Origin: Micromonospora sp. LH3U1
GTDB taxonomy: Bacteria; Actinomycetota; Actinomycetes; Mycobacteriales; Micromonosporaceae
Length of the DNA: 64,000 bases
Direction: 5' to 3'
Assembly: GCF_028475105.1 (NCBI RefSeq)
Contig: NZ_CP116936.1
Coordinates: 5,021,501-5,085,500 of the forward strand
In this document: piece by piece, positions 7,917 to 15,621 of the stretch
How the letters are laid out: every line of letters starts with the position of its first letter
How positions within the stretch are numbered: position 1 is the stretch's first letter
Notes under the pieces: model-generated
What the model saw: only the letters and a program-made list of their open reading frames with translations
Database searches by the model: none
Told to the model about the DNA's origin: nothing
Position numbers and translations under genes: made by a program

Positions 7917-9304
7917 GATGCGACCGGACGCTCGACCGGGGTGAGGATGAGCTCGGCCCGCTGCTTGGGTTGCAGCGAGGCGCCCATTCGGGGCGTGAGG
8001 TCGACCGGTTGGCGCAGCCGGAAGCGGTAGCGGCTCAGCACGGTGCTGACGATGAGCTGGGCCTCCAGCAGGAACAGGTACTGCCCGAGGCACTGGTGCG
8101 GGCCTCCGCCGAACGGGAAGTAGGAGTAGCGGTAGCGCCGCCGAGGCAGCTCCGGCGCGAACCTCTCCGGGTCGAAGAGCGCCGGGTCGGTCCAGAACGT
8201 CGACATCCGCTGGGTGACGTACGGGCTGACCAGCACAGTGCCGCCCGCCTTGATCCGCACCCCGCCCAGGACGTCGTCGCCGACCGCGGTTCGCGGGATC
8301 ATCCAGCCGGCTGGGTAGAGCCGCAGCATCTCGTCGAGCACCATCCGGCCGTAGCGCAGCTGGGGCAGGTGTTCACGGCCGACCCGTTCGGCGCCGACGA
8401 CCCGTTCGATCTCGTCGGTCATCCGCTCGGCCACGTCGGGTCGGGAGGCCAGCACTGGCCAGAGCCAGGAGAGCAGGGCGATGGTGGTCTCGGTGGCGGT
8501 GGAGAACATCGCGACCACGTCGCCGCGGATCGCGTACTCGTCGGGTTCGCTGCCGTCGGCTCGGGGCCGGCAGAGGGTGGAGATGATGTCGTCGCCGTCG
8601 GTGGGGCGGGACCGGGCCTCCCGGATGATCGGCAGCACCACCTCGTCGATGGTGCGCACCGCCTCGCGGAAGGGCCGGTCGCCGGGCATCGGCACCGCGT
8701 ACGGCACTGCGGGCATCAGCAGTCGCGGAAGCATCGCGGTGGTGACGGTGTCCAGCGCGGCGCTGATCCGCAGGGCGTCCGGCACCGAGATGCGGTCGGC
8801 GAAGAGCACCCGCATGGTGGTGCGCAGCACGATCCGGGTCAGCTCGGCTCCGCCGTCGATCGGGCGGCCGTCCCGGGCCGGCTCCAGCCACTCGTCGACC
8901 GCCTCGTTGATCGCCTCGGCCATCTTGTCGACGAGCGTCTCGGCCCGTTTGGCGGTGAACAGCGGTTGCAGGGCGCCCCGGCTGGACTCCCAGACTTCGC
9001 CCTCGGCGACCAGGATGGCGTCGCCGACGATCCGACGGACCGGTCGCCAGAGCAACCCGTCACCGTCGCGGGTGTAGTTGGCAACGTTGTCCCTCAGCAC
9101 TCGTTGTAGGTGCTCAGGGTGGCTGACCAGATAGGGGCGGAACGAGCCGAGGTTGAGCCGGATGACCTCGCCGTCGGCGGCCTCCGCGAAGTCGACAAGC
9201 GCGCCGAGCGGATCGCGGACAAGTGCGGGCAGCGCACGCCGCAGCGGAATCATCCGGGGTTCGGTGCTGGCTGGGGCGGGGACCGCCTGGGACACCTGCG
9301 ACAT
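7913..9304 (-). CDS. Cytochrome P450 of the diterpene operon
   Basis: This P450 has 463 residues. The I-helix reads FSTATETT, with TA replacing the usual AG. The K-helix ExxR is in DEMLRLYPAGW, and the heme-binding loop FGGGPHQCLG lies near residue 400. ATG 9304 is preceded by GAGGAG 9 bases upstream, which fixes the start. It is the first gene of the operon and overlaps the class I synthase by 4 bases. It probably oxidises the diterpene made by the next two enzymes, as CYP1051 does in Salinispora; electron-transfer partners are not encoded nearby. P450s are also found as CvnE in some conservons, but here linkage to the terpene genes is tighter. Confidence 0.93.
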   Translation of the reverse strand: MSQVSQAVPAPASTEPRMIPLRRALPALVRDPLGALVDFAEAADGEVIRLNLGSFRPYLVSHPEHLQRVLRDNVANYTRDGDGLLWRPVRRIVGDAILVAEGEVWESSRGALQPLFTAKRAETLVDKMAEAINEAVDEWLEPARDGRPIDGGAELTRIVLRTTMRVLFADRISVPDALRISAALDTVTTAMLPRLLMPAVPYAVPMPGDRPFREAVRTIDEVVLPIIREARSRPTDGDDIISTLCRPRADGSEPDEYAIRGDVVAMFSTATETTIALLSWLWPVLASRPDVAERMTDEIERVVGAERVGREHLPQLRYGRMVLDEMLRLYPAGWMIPRTAVGDDVLGGVRIKAGGTVLVSPYVTQRMSTFWTDPALFDPERFAPELPRRRYRYSYFPFGGGPHQCLGQYLFLLEAQLIVSTVLSRYRFRLRQPVDLTPRMGASLQPKQRAELILTPVERPVAS

Positions 9305-9572
9305 CGAACCACGTCTCCTCGTCGTCCCGCCGACCGCAGCGGTCCACTTCGGTCGGGCAGGTGGTTGAACCTTCACCTTTTGGGCCGACGGAAGCATCTC
9401 ACCAAATGCGAGGCGCCTCTAGACTTGCGGGCGGTGGAATTTCTACCCACATCAATATATGGGCGTCGATGCTGCTGCCCGCCATGGTCGCCCTACCCGA
9501 AACCGTGACCGAGGACGCACGGGTACCCCCGAATCCGGGCAGAGCCGGGCACCCTGTGCCAGGCTCTGTGGC
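9305..9572. other. Divergent intergenic region between P450 operon and DUF2630 gene
   Basis: These 268 bases separate two outward-facing genes and must hold both promoters. The stretch around 9440-9470 is the only locally AT-rich part (it contains atcaatatatgggcg). The GAGGAG ribosome site of the P450 lies at its left edge. I could not identify a convincing operator or terminator. Confidence 0.4.
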
Positions 9573-9821
9573 ATGGACGACAAGACCATCCTGAACCGGA
9601 TCTCCGAGCTGGTCGACGAGGAACACAAGCTGCGTGCGGACGCCCAGGCCCACGAGTCGGGCACCGAGGGCGAGCCCAGCGAGCGACTGCGTGCCCTGGA
9701 GGAATCCCTCGACCAGTGCTGGGACCTGCTGCGCCGTCGGCGGGCCGCCCGGGAGACCCACGGCGACCCGGACGCGCAGGGCGAACGCCCCAAGCCCGAG
9801 GTCGAGCGCTACCTGCAGTAA
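9573..9821 (+). CDS. DUF2630 family small protein
   Basis: This 82-residue, charged, helical protein begins MDDKTILNRISELVDEEHKL and contains a conserved RLRALEESLDQCWDLLRRRR core followed by a Pro/Glu-rich tail. It matches the actinobacterial DUF2630 family, which has no known function. ATG 9573 was chosen because the family starts at this MDDxxIL segment. It stands alone and is followed at once by a strong bidirectional terminator. Coiled-coil propensity suggests self-association, which is inference. Confidence 0.85.
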   Translation: MDDKTILNRISELVDEEHKLRADAQAHESGTEGEPSERLRALEESLDQCWDLLRRRRAARETHGDPDAQGERPKPEVERYLQ

Positions 9822-9826
9822 CGGCG

Positions 9827-9861
9827 GAGCGGGTCGGGCGGTCCGGCCGCCCGACCCGCTC
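9827..9861. terminator. Bidirectional terminator between DUF2630 and RIO kinase genes
   Basis: This is a perfect 15-base-pair inverted repeat (9827-9841 with 9847-9861) around a 5-base loop. It lies between the ends of two convergent genes. It has no clear T-tract, as is common in very GC-rich actinobacteria. Confidence 0.75.
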
Positions 9862-9864
9862 CCG

Positions 9865-10797
9865 TCAGCGGATGCCCGCCTCGCGTAGCAGCTCTCCGGT
9901 CAACGCGCCGGGATCGACCTGCTCGGCGGGCAAACCCCGGGCCGCGAACCAGGTGCCGACCACCCGCACGTCGCGGGCCAGGAACTCCGGCCCCTGCGGG
10001 TTCGCCACCACGTCGACCACCTGCGGCAGGTCGATCACGACCAACCGCCCCTGGTGCACGAGCAGGTTGTACGGCGACAGGTCGCCGTGCGCGTAGCCGG
10101 CCCGGGCCAGCACGCGCAGCGCCTCCACCAGCTGAGCCCACAGGTCGCGCAGCTCGGCCGGGCCGGGTCGCAGCTGAGCCAGCCGGGGCGCCGCCTGCCC
10201 CGACTCCGCGTCACCGACGAACTCCAGCATCAGCTCGGTGCCCCGCAGCTGCACCGGGTACGGCACGGCGATCCGGTCGTGCCCGGCGCCGATCTCCCAG
10301 AGCCGGGCCAGGGCGGCGAACTCGGCCGCGGCCCACTGCCCGGCGATCATCTGCCGGCCGAACGCCGTCCGGCCCTCCATCGCCCGGTTCTCCCGGGATC
10401 GGCGCACCCGACGGCCCTCCAGGTAGCCGGCGTCCCGGTGGAACAGCCGGTGCTCAGGGGCGCGGTAGCGTTTGACCGCCAGCAGGCAGGACCGGTCGGT
10501 GTCGGGCACCGCCCGACGGACCAGGTGGACGTCCGCCTCCTTGCCGGTCTTCAGCACACCCAGCTCGGTGTCCTTGGCGGCCAACTCGGTGATCAGCCAG
10601 TCCGGGTGCGGCTGCGGCCCGTGCACGGCGTCGTCCCAGGACGACCAGTGCTCGCCGGTGTCCGGGTCAGGTTGGCTGTCCGGGTCTGCGGGCGGCTCGG
10701 TCGGCCGCCCGCGCTTCAGAAATTGTGGTTCGTCGTCGTCGAAGCGGCTCTTGCCGCGGCTCCGGCGCTCAAGCGCCGGAAGGTCGTGATCGCGCAC
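9865..10797 (-). CDS. RIO1-family protein kinase
   Basis: This protein has about 311 residues and RIO-kinase signatures: the nucleotide loop VLKTGKEADVHLV, the catalytic loop AHGDLSPYNLLVH, and the metal-binding segment VVIDLPQVVD in place of DFG. The N-terminal 70 residues are acidic/basic and probably flexible. The open frame continues upstream to GTG 10935. I prefer GTG 10797 because the family conserves the following RDHDLPALERR segment, but the ribosome site is weak and the start is uncertain. Bacterial RIO kinases have no settled substrate. Confidence 0.88.
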   Translation of the reverse strand: MRDHDLPALERRSRGKSRFDDDEPQFLKRGRPTEPPADPDSQPDPDTGEHWSSWDDAVHGPQPHPDWLITELAAKDTELGVLKTGKEADVHLVRRAVPDTDRSCLLAVKRYRAPEHRLFHRDAGYLEGRRVRRSRENRAMEGRTAFGRQMIAGQWAAAEFAALARLWEIGAGHDRIAVPYPVQLRGTELMLEFVGDAESGQAAPRLAQLRPGPAELRDLWAQLVEALRVLARAGYAHGDLSPYNLLVHQGRLVVIDLPQVVDVVANPQGPEFLARDVRVVGTWFAARGLPAEQVDPGALTGELLREAGIR

Positions 10798-11017
10798 TGT
10801 GGTGAGGTTCCCTTGGTCGAGGCTGAGAAAGGCAGCTGGAAGCGACCTGCGAAGACGGCCATGACCGACCCCCTCTTCTTCTCGACCGGGGCACGCCCGG
10901 GATGCACCATGCGCCGACAATGCTCGCCGCCGCACCGCAGCCGGTCAACCGATTTACCGAACCGCCGTCCGAACAGCGACGAGACCTGGCGAGCGACAAC
11001 CAGAAGCGAGCGAAACC

Positions 11018-11662
11018 TCAGCGGGCGAGGACGGTGGCGACCGCGGCGATCAGCCCGTCCGCGGTGTGACTCGGCGCGAATCGAACGTCCGACCAGGTGC
11101 GCCCCCGGTGCAACCAGACGCTGGGCAGCCCGACCGCGGCGGCACCACCGATGTCCGCCTCCGGGCTGTCGCCGACCACCCAGGCGCCGCGCAGCGGCAT
11201 CCGGACCCGCTGGGCGGCGAGCGCGAAGATCCGCGGGTTGGGCTTGCTGACTCCGGCCTCTTCGGAGATCACCCAGTCGGCGACGTAGCGGTCCAGGCCG
11301 GTCCTGCGAATCTTGGCGTCCTCGACGCGTACCGTGCCATTGCAGACCACGACCGGCACCCAGCCCGCGTCGTCGGCGATCCGCAGCGCGCAGGCGGTCA
11401 GCGGGTCGAGCCGGGTCTGCGCCACCACCCCGTCGTGCAACTCCTCCACCAGGTCGATCGAGGGGATGCGCAGCTCGTAGCGGTCCCGGATGGCGTCGGC
11501 GAGATCCCAGCGGTCGGTCAACCCGTCAGCGTCGATCGAGGCCAGCCAGTCGATGTCGGTGGGGGGCGCGCCGATGCCGTCCAGGAAGCGCTCACCCCAG
11601 CGGCGGAACGGCCCGGCCCGATCCAGCAGGGTGTTGTCCAGGTCCAGCAGGAGCAGTGGCAC
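11018..11662 (-). CDS. HAD-superfamily hydrolase (phosphatase)
   Basis: This 214-residue protein has the four HAD motifs in order: LLLDLDNTLLDR (nucleophile Asp), VVVCNGT, the lysine in EAGVSKPNPRIF, and WVVGDSPEADIGGAAAVG. A C1 cap domain is inserted after motif 1. It is probably a soluble phosphatase of small phosphorylated metabolites; the substrate is not predictable. It is separated by 65 bases from the frameshifted hydrolase downstream on the same strand. Confidence 0.9.
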   Translation of the reverse strand: MPLLLLDLDNTLLDRAGPFRRWGERFLDGIGAPPTDIDWLASIDADGLTDRWDLADAIRDRYELRIPSIDLVEELHDGVVAQTRLDPLTACALRIADDAGWVPVVVCNGTVRVEDAKIRRTGLDRYVADWVISEEAGVSKPNPRIFALAAQRVRMPLRGAWVVGDSPEADIGGAAAVGLPSVWLHRGRTWSDVRFAPSHTADGLIAAVATVLAR

Positions 11663-11727
11663 TCGGGCACCCTACGGGACCGACGTGTCCGCCAACAGAT
11701 CCGGCGGGTATCGAGCTGAGGACGGGC

Positions 11728-12586
11728 TCAGCCGGACATCGACAGCCGAGGGCCGCCCTGGTCCGGGAGTCGATCGGCGAGCATCGAATGGGCCGCCCGG
11801 GTGGCCGCGAGGACGTCCGGGTCCAACGTCGCCACCAGCACCGCCGTGCCGTCGTCGGCGCCCCGGGTCAGCACCCGTCCCTGCGGGTCGTAGATCGCCG
11901 CGCCGCCGTTGAACCGCCACGGGTCGACGCCGCCGACCGCGTTGGAGAAGACCACGAACATCGTGTTGTCCAGGGCTCGCGCGGCGTAGTACAGGTCCCG
12001 ACGGTGCTCGGAGCCGGTCAGGTATCCGCTGGGGCACAGGTAACCGTGTGCGCCGTCGAGAGCTGCGGCCCGGCCGTGCTCCGGGAAACAGCCGTCGTAG
12101 CAGATGCCGAGCCCGAGCCGCCAGTCGTCGACGAGCAGCGTGGCACCTCGGCCGCCGGCGCTGAACAACTCGCGTTCGTCGCCCCACAGCTGCTGCTTGT
12201 CGTACCCGACCCGGGCCACGCCGGCCCGGTCGATCACCAGCGCGGCGATGGTCCGCCGGCCGTCCGGGTGCCGGGCGGCGGCACCGACCAGCGCGGTGAC
12301 GCCGGCCTCGCGCCGCGGCGCGCAGCGGGTCGAGCCGGGGATCCGCGACCATCCCGGTCGGGTCGGCCGCGACGTCCGTGCCGGCCGGGTCGGCGGCGAG
12401 GGTCGGCGGGTGGTACGCGCAGAGGAACAGCTCCGGTAGGACGGCCACCCGGGCGCCCAGCTCGCCAGCTTGGCGGACCAGGTCGGCGGCGGTGACCGCG
12501 TTGCCGGCGACGTCACCCGGCGTCGGCGTGGCCTGAACGGTGGCCACGGTCAGCGGGGCGGTGGGCACGGTGCGGGGCAGGGTCAC
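11728..12586 (-). pseudogene. Carbon-nitrogen hydrolase (nitrilase superfamily), disrupted by a frameshift
   Basis: The gene is split over two frames. Codons from GTG 12586 encode the N-terminal strand and catalytic Glu (VAVLPELFLCAYHP) up to about 12320. From there the family sequence continues one frame over, with the catalytic Lys (YDKQQLWGDE) and Cys (LGLGICYDGCFPE), to the stop at 11728. Removing one base in the GC-rich stretch near 12315-12325 would restore a single protein of about 285 residues. All three catalytic residues are intact, so this may be a recent mutation or a sequence error. It is divergent from the TetR gene. Confidence 0.8.
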
Positions 12587-12617
12587 GGGGCGATGGTAAT
12601 CGGCGCGGCAAACCAAG

Positions 12618-12629
12618 CCGTACGTACGG
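12618..12629. promoter_or_regulatory. Probable TetR operator palindrome
   Basis: The 12-base perfect palindrome ccgtacgtacgg lies 37 bases before the TetR start and 32 bases before the divergent hydrolase start. It is flanked by a wider inverted pair gcaaacc (12608-12614) and ggtttgc (12628-12634). The position and symmetry fit an autoregulatory TetR-family site controlling both directions. Confidence 0.6.
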
Positions 12630-12665
12630 TTTGCATGCCCAGGTCTGACCTGCAACGATCGACGC

Positions 12666-13238
12666 GTGCCCAGAGTAAGCCAGGACCAGCTCGACGCGCG
12701 CCGGCAGGAGATCCTCGCCGCCGCACGGGCGTGTTTCGCCCGGCTCGGCTACGAGGGGGCGACCGTCCGCCGCCTCGAGGAGGCCACCGGCCTGTCCCGG
12801 GGCGCCATCTTCCACCACTTCCGCGACAAGGACTCGCTCTTCCTGGCCGTCGCCGAGGACGACGCCGCCGCCATGGTCGAGACGGTGGCCCGCAACGGTC
12901 TGGTGCAGGTGATGCGCGACCTGCTCGCCCGCGCCGTCTCCCCCGACACCACCGGCTGGCTGGGCAGCCAACTGGAGGTCTCCCGCCGCCTGCGCACCGA
13001 CCCGGCGTTCGCCCGGCGCTGGGCCGAACGATCCGCCGCGATCGCCGAGGCGACTCGGGACCGGTTGGCCCGCCAGCGCGACGCCGGGGTGCTGCGCGAG
13101 GACGTACCCATCGATGTGCTGGCCCAGTTCCTGGAGCTGGCCTACGACGGCCTGGTGCTGCACCTGGCCATGGGCCGACCGGCCGGTGACCTGGGCCCGG
13201 TGCTCGACCTGGTCGAGGAGGCGGTTCGCCGCCGCTGA
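12666..13238 (+). CDS. TetR/AcrR-family transcriptional regulator
   Basis: This 190-residue repressor-type protein has an N-terminal helix-turn-helix (CFARLGYEGATVRRLEEATG, then LSRGAIFHHFRDKDSLF) and an all-helical ligand domain. It begins at GTG 12666. It resembles the AcnR subgroup of actinobacterial TetR regulators in the helix-turn-helix and the following DAAAMVE segment, but no aconitase gene is nearby, so that assignment is weak. It probably represses its own gene and the divergent hydrolase through the palindrome at 12618-12629. The TIGR04222 gene starts 81 bases downstream and could be cotranscribed. Confidence 0.9.
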   Translation: MPRVSQDQLDARRQEILAAARACFARLGYEGATVRRLEEATGLSRGAIFHHFRDKDSLFLAVAEDDAAAMVETVARNGLVQVMRDLLARAVSPDTTGWLGSQLEVSRRLRTDPAFARRWAERSAAIAEATRDRLARQRDAGVLREDVPIDVLAQFLELAYDGLVLHLAMGRPAGDLGPVLDLVEEAVRRR

Positions 13239-13319
13239 CCGCGCGGACACCCGACTGCCGACCGTGGCGAGGCTGCTCCACAATGGGGCCGCGCATCCCT
13301 CCGGTGACAGGAGCAGTCG

Positions 13320-14249
13320 ATGATCATCCACGCCGCGTCCGGCGACACCTGGGGCATCTCCGGCCCGACCTTCCTCCGGTACTACCTGGTGGCAGCCGCT
13401 CTGGTGGTGGCCGTCGCGGTGTACCACCGGGTCCGTCTGGCGGCCGCGTCGAACGCTGCCATGACCGCCGATCCACTCGGGCCGCAGCAGGTCGCGTACC
13501 TCAACGGTGGACCCCGACTCGCCGTACACGCCGCACTCGGCGGATTGCGCGGCAGCGGCGCGATCGGCGTGCGGCCGGACCGTCGACTGACCACCATCGG
13601 GGCCGCTCCGACCGGGCTCACCCCACTGGACCAGGCCATCCACTGGGCCGCGCATCAGCACGCCCGGGTCGGGGACCTGCCGCAGGACGAGCGCGTACGT
13701 GTCGCGCTGCACCAGATCCGCAACGGCCTGGAGCAGCGGGGCCTGCTGACCGACGACGCGCAACGCGCGCGTGCCCGCTTCTGGACCACGATCCTGATCG
13801 CCCTGCTGGGCCTCGGCGTGCTCCGCTTGGTCTCCGGTCTGTTCAGCGGTCACCCGGTCGGCTACCTGCTGCTGACCCTTGTTGCGCTCCTGATCGTCAC
13901 GCTGGTGCTGCGCCGGGCGCCCGTGCTCACCCGGGCCGGTCGGTCCACGCTGCGCGGTGTACGCCGCGAGCACACCCACCTCGCCCCGGCCTCCGCGCCG
14001 GCCTACGCCACCTACGGAGCGGCCGGCGCGGCGATGGGCGTGGCCCTGTACGGCACCGCCTCGCTCTGGGCGCTCGACCCGGGCTTCGCCGAGCAGGCCG
14101 AGATTCAGCGCCAGGCCGCCTCCAGCAGCGGCTGGACGGGTGGCTCCGACGGCTCGTCGGGTGGCGGAGGCGACAGCTCCGGCGGAGACGGCGGCAGTTC
14201 CTGCGGTGGAGGCGGTGGCGGCTGCGGCGGCGGGGGGTGCGGCGGATGA
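13320..14249 (+). CDS. TIGR04222-type membrane protein with Gly/Cys-rich C-terminal tail
   Basis: This 309-residue protein has a membrane segment at about 18-38, a soluble region of about 115 residues, a hydrophobic pair at about 158-202, and a weaker hydrophobic stretch near 230-260. The last 40 residues are almost only Gly, Ser and Asp and end in CGGGGGGCGGGGCGG. The only three cysteines of the whole protein (295, 302, 307) lie in this tail. Its ATGA overlap with the DUF692 gene means the two are translated together. The family function is unknown; a role of the tail as substrate for the neighbouring enzyme is my inference. Confidence 0.85.
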   Translation: MIIHAASGDTWGISGPTFLRYYLVAAALVVAVAVYHRVRLAAASNAAMTADPLGPQQVAYLNGGPRLAVHAALGGLRGSGAIGVRPDRRLTTIGAAPTGLTPLDQAIHWAAHQHARVGDLPQDERVRVALHQIRNGLEQRGLLTDDAQRARARFWTTILIALLGLGVLRLVSGLFSGHPVGYLLLTLVALLIVTLVLRRAPVLTRAGRSTLRGVRREHTHLAPASAPAYATYGAAGAAMGVALYGTASLWALDPGFAEQAEIQRQAASSSGWTGGSDGSSGGGGDSSGGDGGSSCGGGGGGCGGGGCGG

Positions 14250-15064
14250 CCGGGCCGTCCGGGGTCGGCATCGGCTGGCGTCCGGAGATCGCCGGGTTCG
14301 TGGCCGAGCTGCCCGGGCTGCGTTTCGTCGAGGTGGTGGCCGAGGCGGTGCCCGCGTCCGGGCCGCTCCCGCCGGGCCTGGCACAGCTGCGTGAGCGCGC
14401 GGTGACGGTCGTACCGCATGGTGTGCGGCTCTCCCTGGGCGGCGCCGAGCCGGTCGACCCGGCCCGGGTCGCACACCTTGCCGCGGTGGCGCAACGCGTC
14501 GACGCCCCGTTGGTCAGCGAGCACATCGCGTTCGTCCGAGCCGGCGGTCTGGAGGCCGGGCACCTGCTGCCGCTGCCCCGCAGCCGGGAAGCTGTCGACG
14601 CGGTCTGCGCCAACGTGGCACGGGCGCAGGCCGAGCTGCCGGTGCCGATCGCGCTGGAACCGATCGCCGCGTTGGTCGACTGGCCCGACGACGAGTTGGA
14701 CGAGGCGGACTTCCTCACCGAGATCCTCGACCGGACCGGGGCACTGTTGCTGCTGGACGTGGCCAACGTGCACGCCAACGCCCGCAACCGGGGCACCGAC
14801 CCGCTCGCGTTGCTGGACCGTCTGCCCCTGGAGCGGGTCGCGTACGCCCACGTGGCCGGCGGCGCAGAGCACGGCGGTTTCTACCACGACACCCACACCG
14901 ACCCGGTGCCGCCAGTGGTGCTGGAGCTGGTCGGTGCGCTCTGCGCCCGGCAGCGACCGCCGGCGCTGCTGCTGGAACGCGACGGCCACTATCCACCGGC
15001 AGCCGAGCTCCGCGCCGAACTGGACGCCCTGGCCACCGCCGCGGGCTTCCCGACTGTGACATGA
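14246..15064 (+). CDS. DUF692 protein, multinuclear iron oxidase (MNIO)-like
   Basis: This 272-residue TIM-barrel protein of the MbnB/TglH/BufB superfamily shows the metal-site motifs in order: PHGVRLSLG (H58), SEHIAF (E92, H93), LEPIAAL (E138), LDVANVH (D171, N174, H176), AHVAGG (H202) and YHDTHTD (H214, D215, H217). Known members use two or three irons and O2 to modify cysteines of ribosomal peptides. Here the LDVAN and LEP segments differ from the usual D-x-N-N and E-N, so this is a divergent branch. It starts at ATG 14246 inside the previous stop and ends in an ATGA overlap with its partner. Confidence 0.87.
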   Translation: MTGPSGVGIGWRPEIAGFVAELPGLRFVEVVAEAVPASGPLPPGLAQLRERAVTVVPHGVRLSLGGAEPVDPARVAHLAAVAQRVDAPLVSEHIAFVRAGGLEAGHLLPLPRSREAVDAVCANVARAQAELPVPIALEPIAALVDWPDDELDEADFLTEILDRTGALLLLDVANVHANARNRGTDPLALLDRLPLERVAYAHVAGGAEHGGFYHDTHTDPVPPVVLELVGALCARQRPPALLLERDGHYPPAAELRAELDALATAAGFPTVT

Positions 15065-15621
15065 CCGCCGCACGCGACGGCGCCGGCACGCGGCCATCCG
15101 GCGATCTCGCGGGGCTCGCCGAACGCCAGGCGGAGCTGGTGGCGACGCTGGTCGCCGGAGGGCCGCCACCACCCGGGTTCGCACCGGCCCAGTTGGCCGC
15201 CACCCGCGCGGCCCTGCTGCGCAAACGTGCCGGTGAGGTGGCCCGGCACTGGCCACTGCTCGCCGCCGGCCTCGGTGACAGGTGGTCGACGACCTTCGCC
15301 GGCTGGGCCGCCCGGCGACCGACCGCCGGGTCACTGCGCGACGGTTGGGACCTGGCCCGTGCGCTGCACGAACAACGTGCGCTGCCCCCGGCCGCCGCCG
15401 AGGAGCTGGCCGTCCGGGAGGCGCGCCTGCACTACGACGGGCTTCGGGCGCCGCGTGTACGCCGGTTACCGGCGGTGGGCCGCGCTGGCGGCGCCGTCGC
15501 GGTGCAGATCGCCGGACGGGTACGTCTGCTGCGCCCCGCTCCGCGTCCAGCGACCGCGCCCACCTTTCGCGGCGAGGGTGTGCCGGATACGGCAGGATCT
15601 GCCTCATGGATCTCGGACTGA
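15061..15621 (+). CDS. Putative partner protein of the DUF692 enzyme (MbnC/BufC-like position)
   Basis: This 186-residue, Ala/Arg-rich helical protein overlaps the DUF692 gene by 4 bases. The central part (RKRAGEVARHWPLLAAGLGD, then FAGWAARRPTAGSLRDGWDL) matches the style of the DUF2063-type partners that bind precursor peptides in MNIO systems, but sequence alone does not prove homology. The last 40 residues are basic and proline-rich. Its end overlaps the SDR gene by 16 bases. The function as substrate-recognition subunit is inferred from position. Confidence 0.6.
   Translation: MTAARDGAGTRPSGDLAGLAERQAELVATLVAGGPPPPGFAPAQLAATRAALLRKRAGEVARHWPLLAAGLGDRWSTTFAGWAARRPTAGSLRDGWDLARALHEQRALPPAAAEELAVREARLHYDGLRAPRVRRLPAVGRAGGAVAVQIAGRVRLLRPAPRPATAPTFRGEGVPDTAGSASWISD

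Noticed and set aside
7917..8093. N-terminal extension of the class I terpene synthase
   Set aside because: It lies wholly inside the 3' end of the P450 gene in another frame. The GTGA overlap at 7916 gives a coupled start.
12500..13296. Open frames on the minus strand across the TetR gene
   Set aside because: They overlap a clear helix-turn-helix protein on the plus strand and are compositionally random Arg/Pro/Gly-rich sequence.
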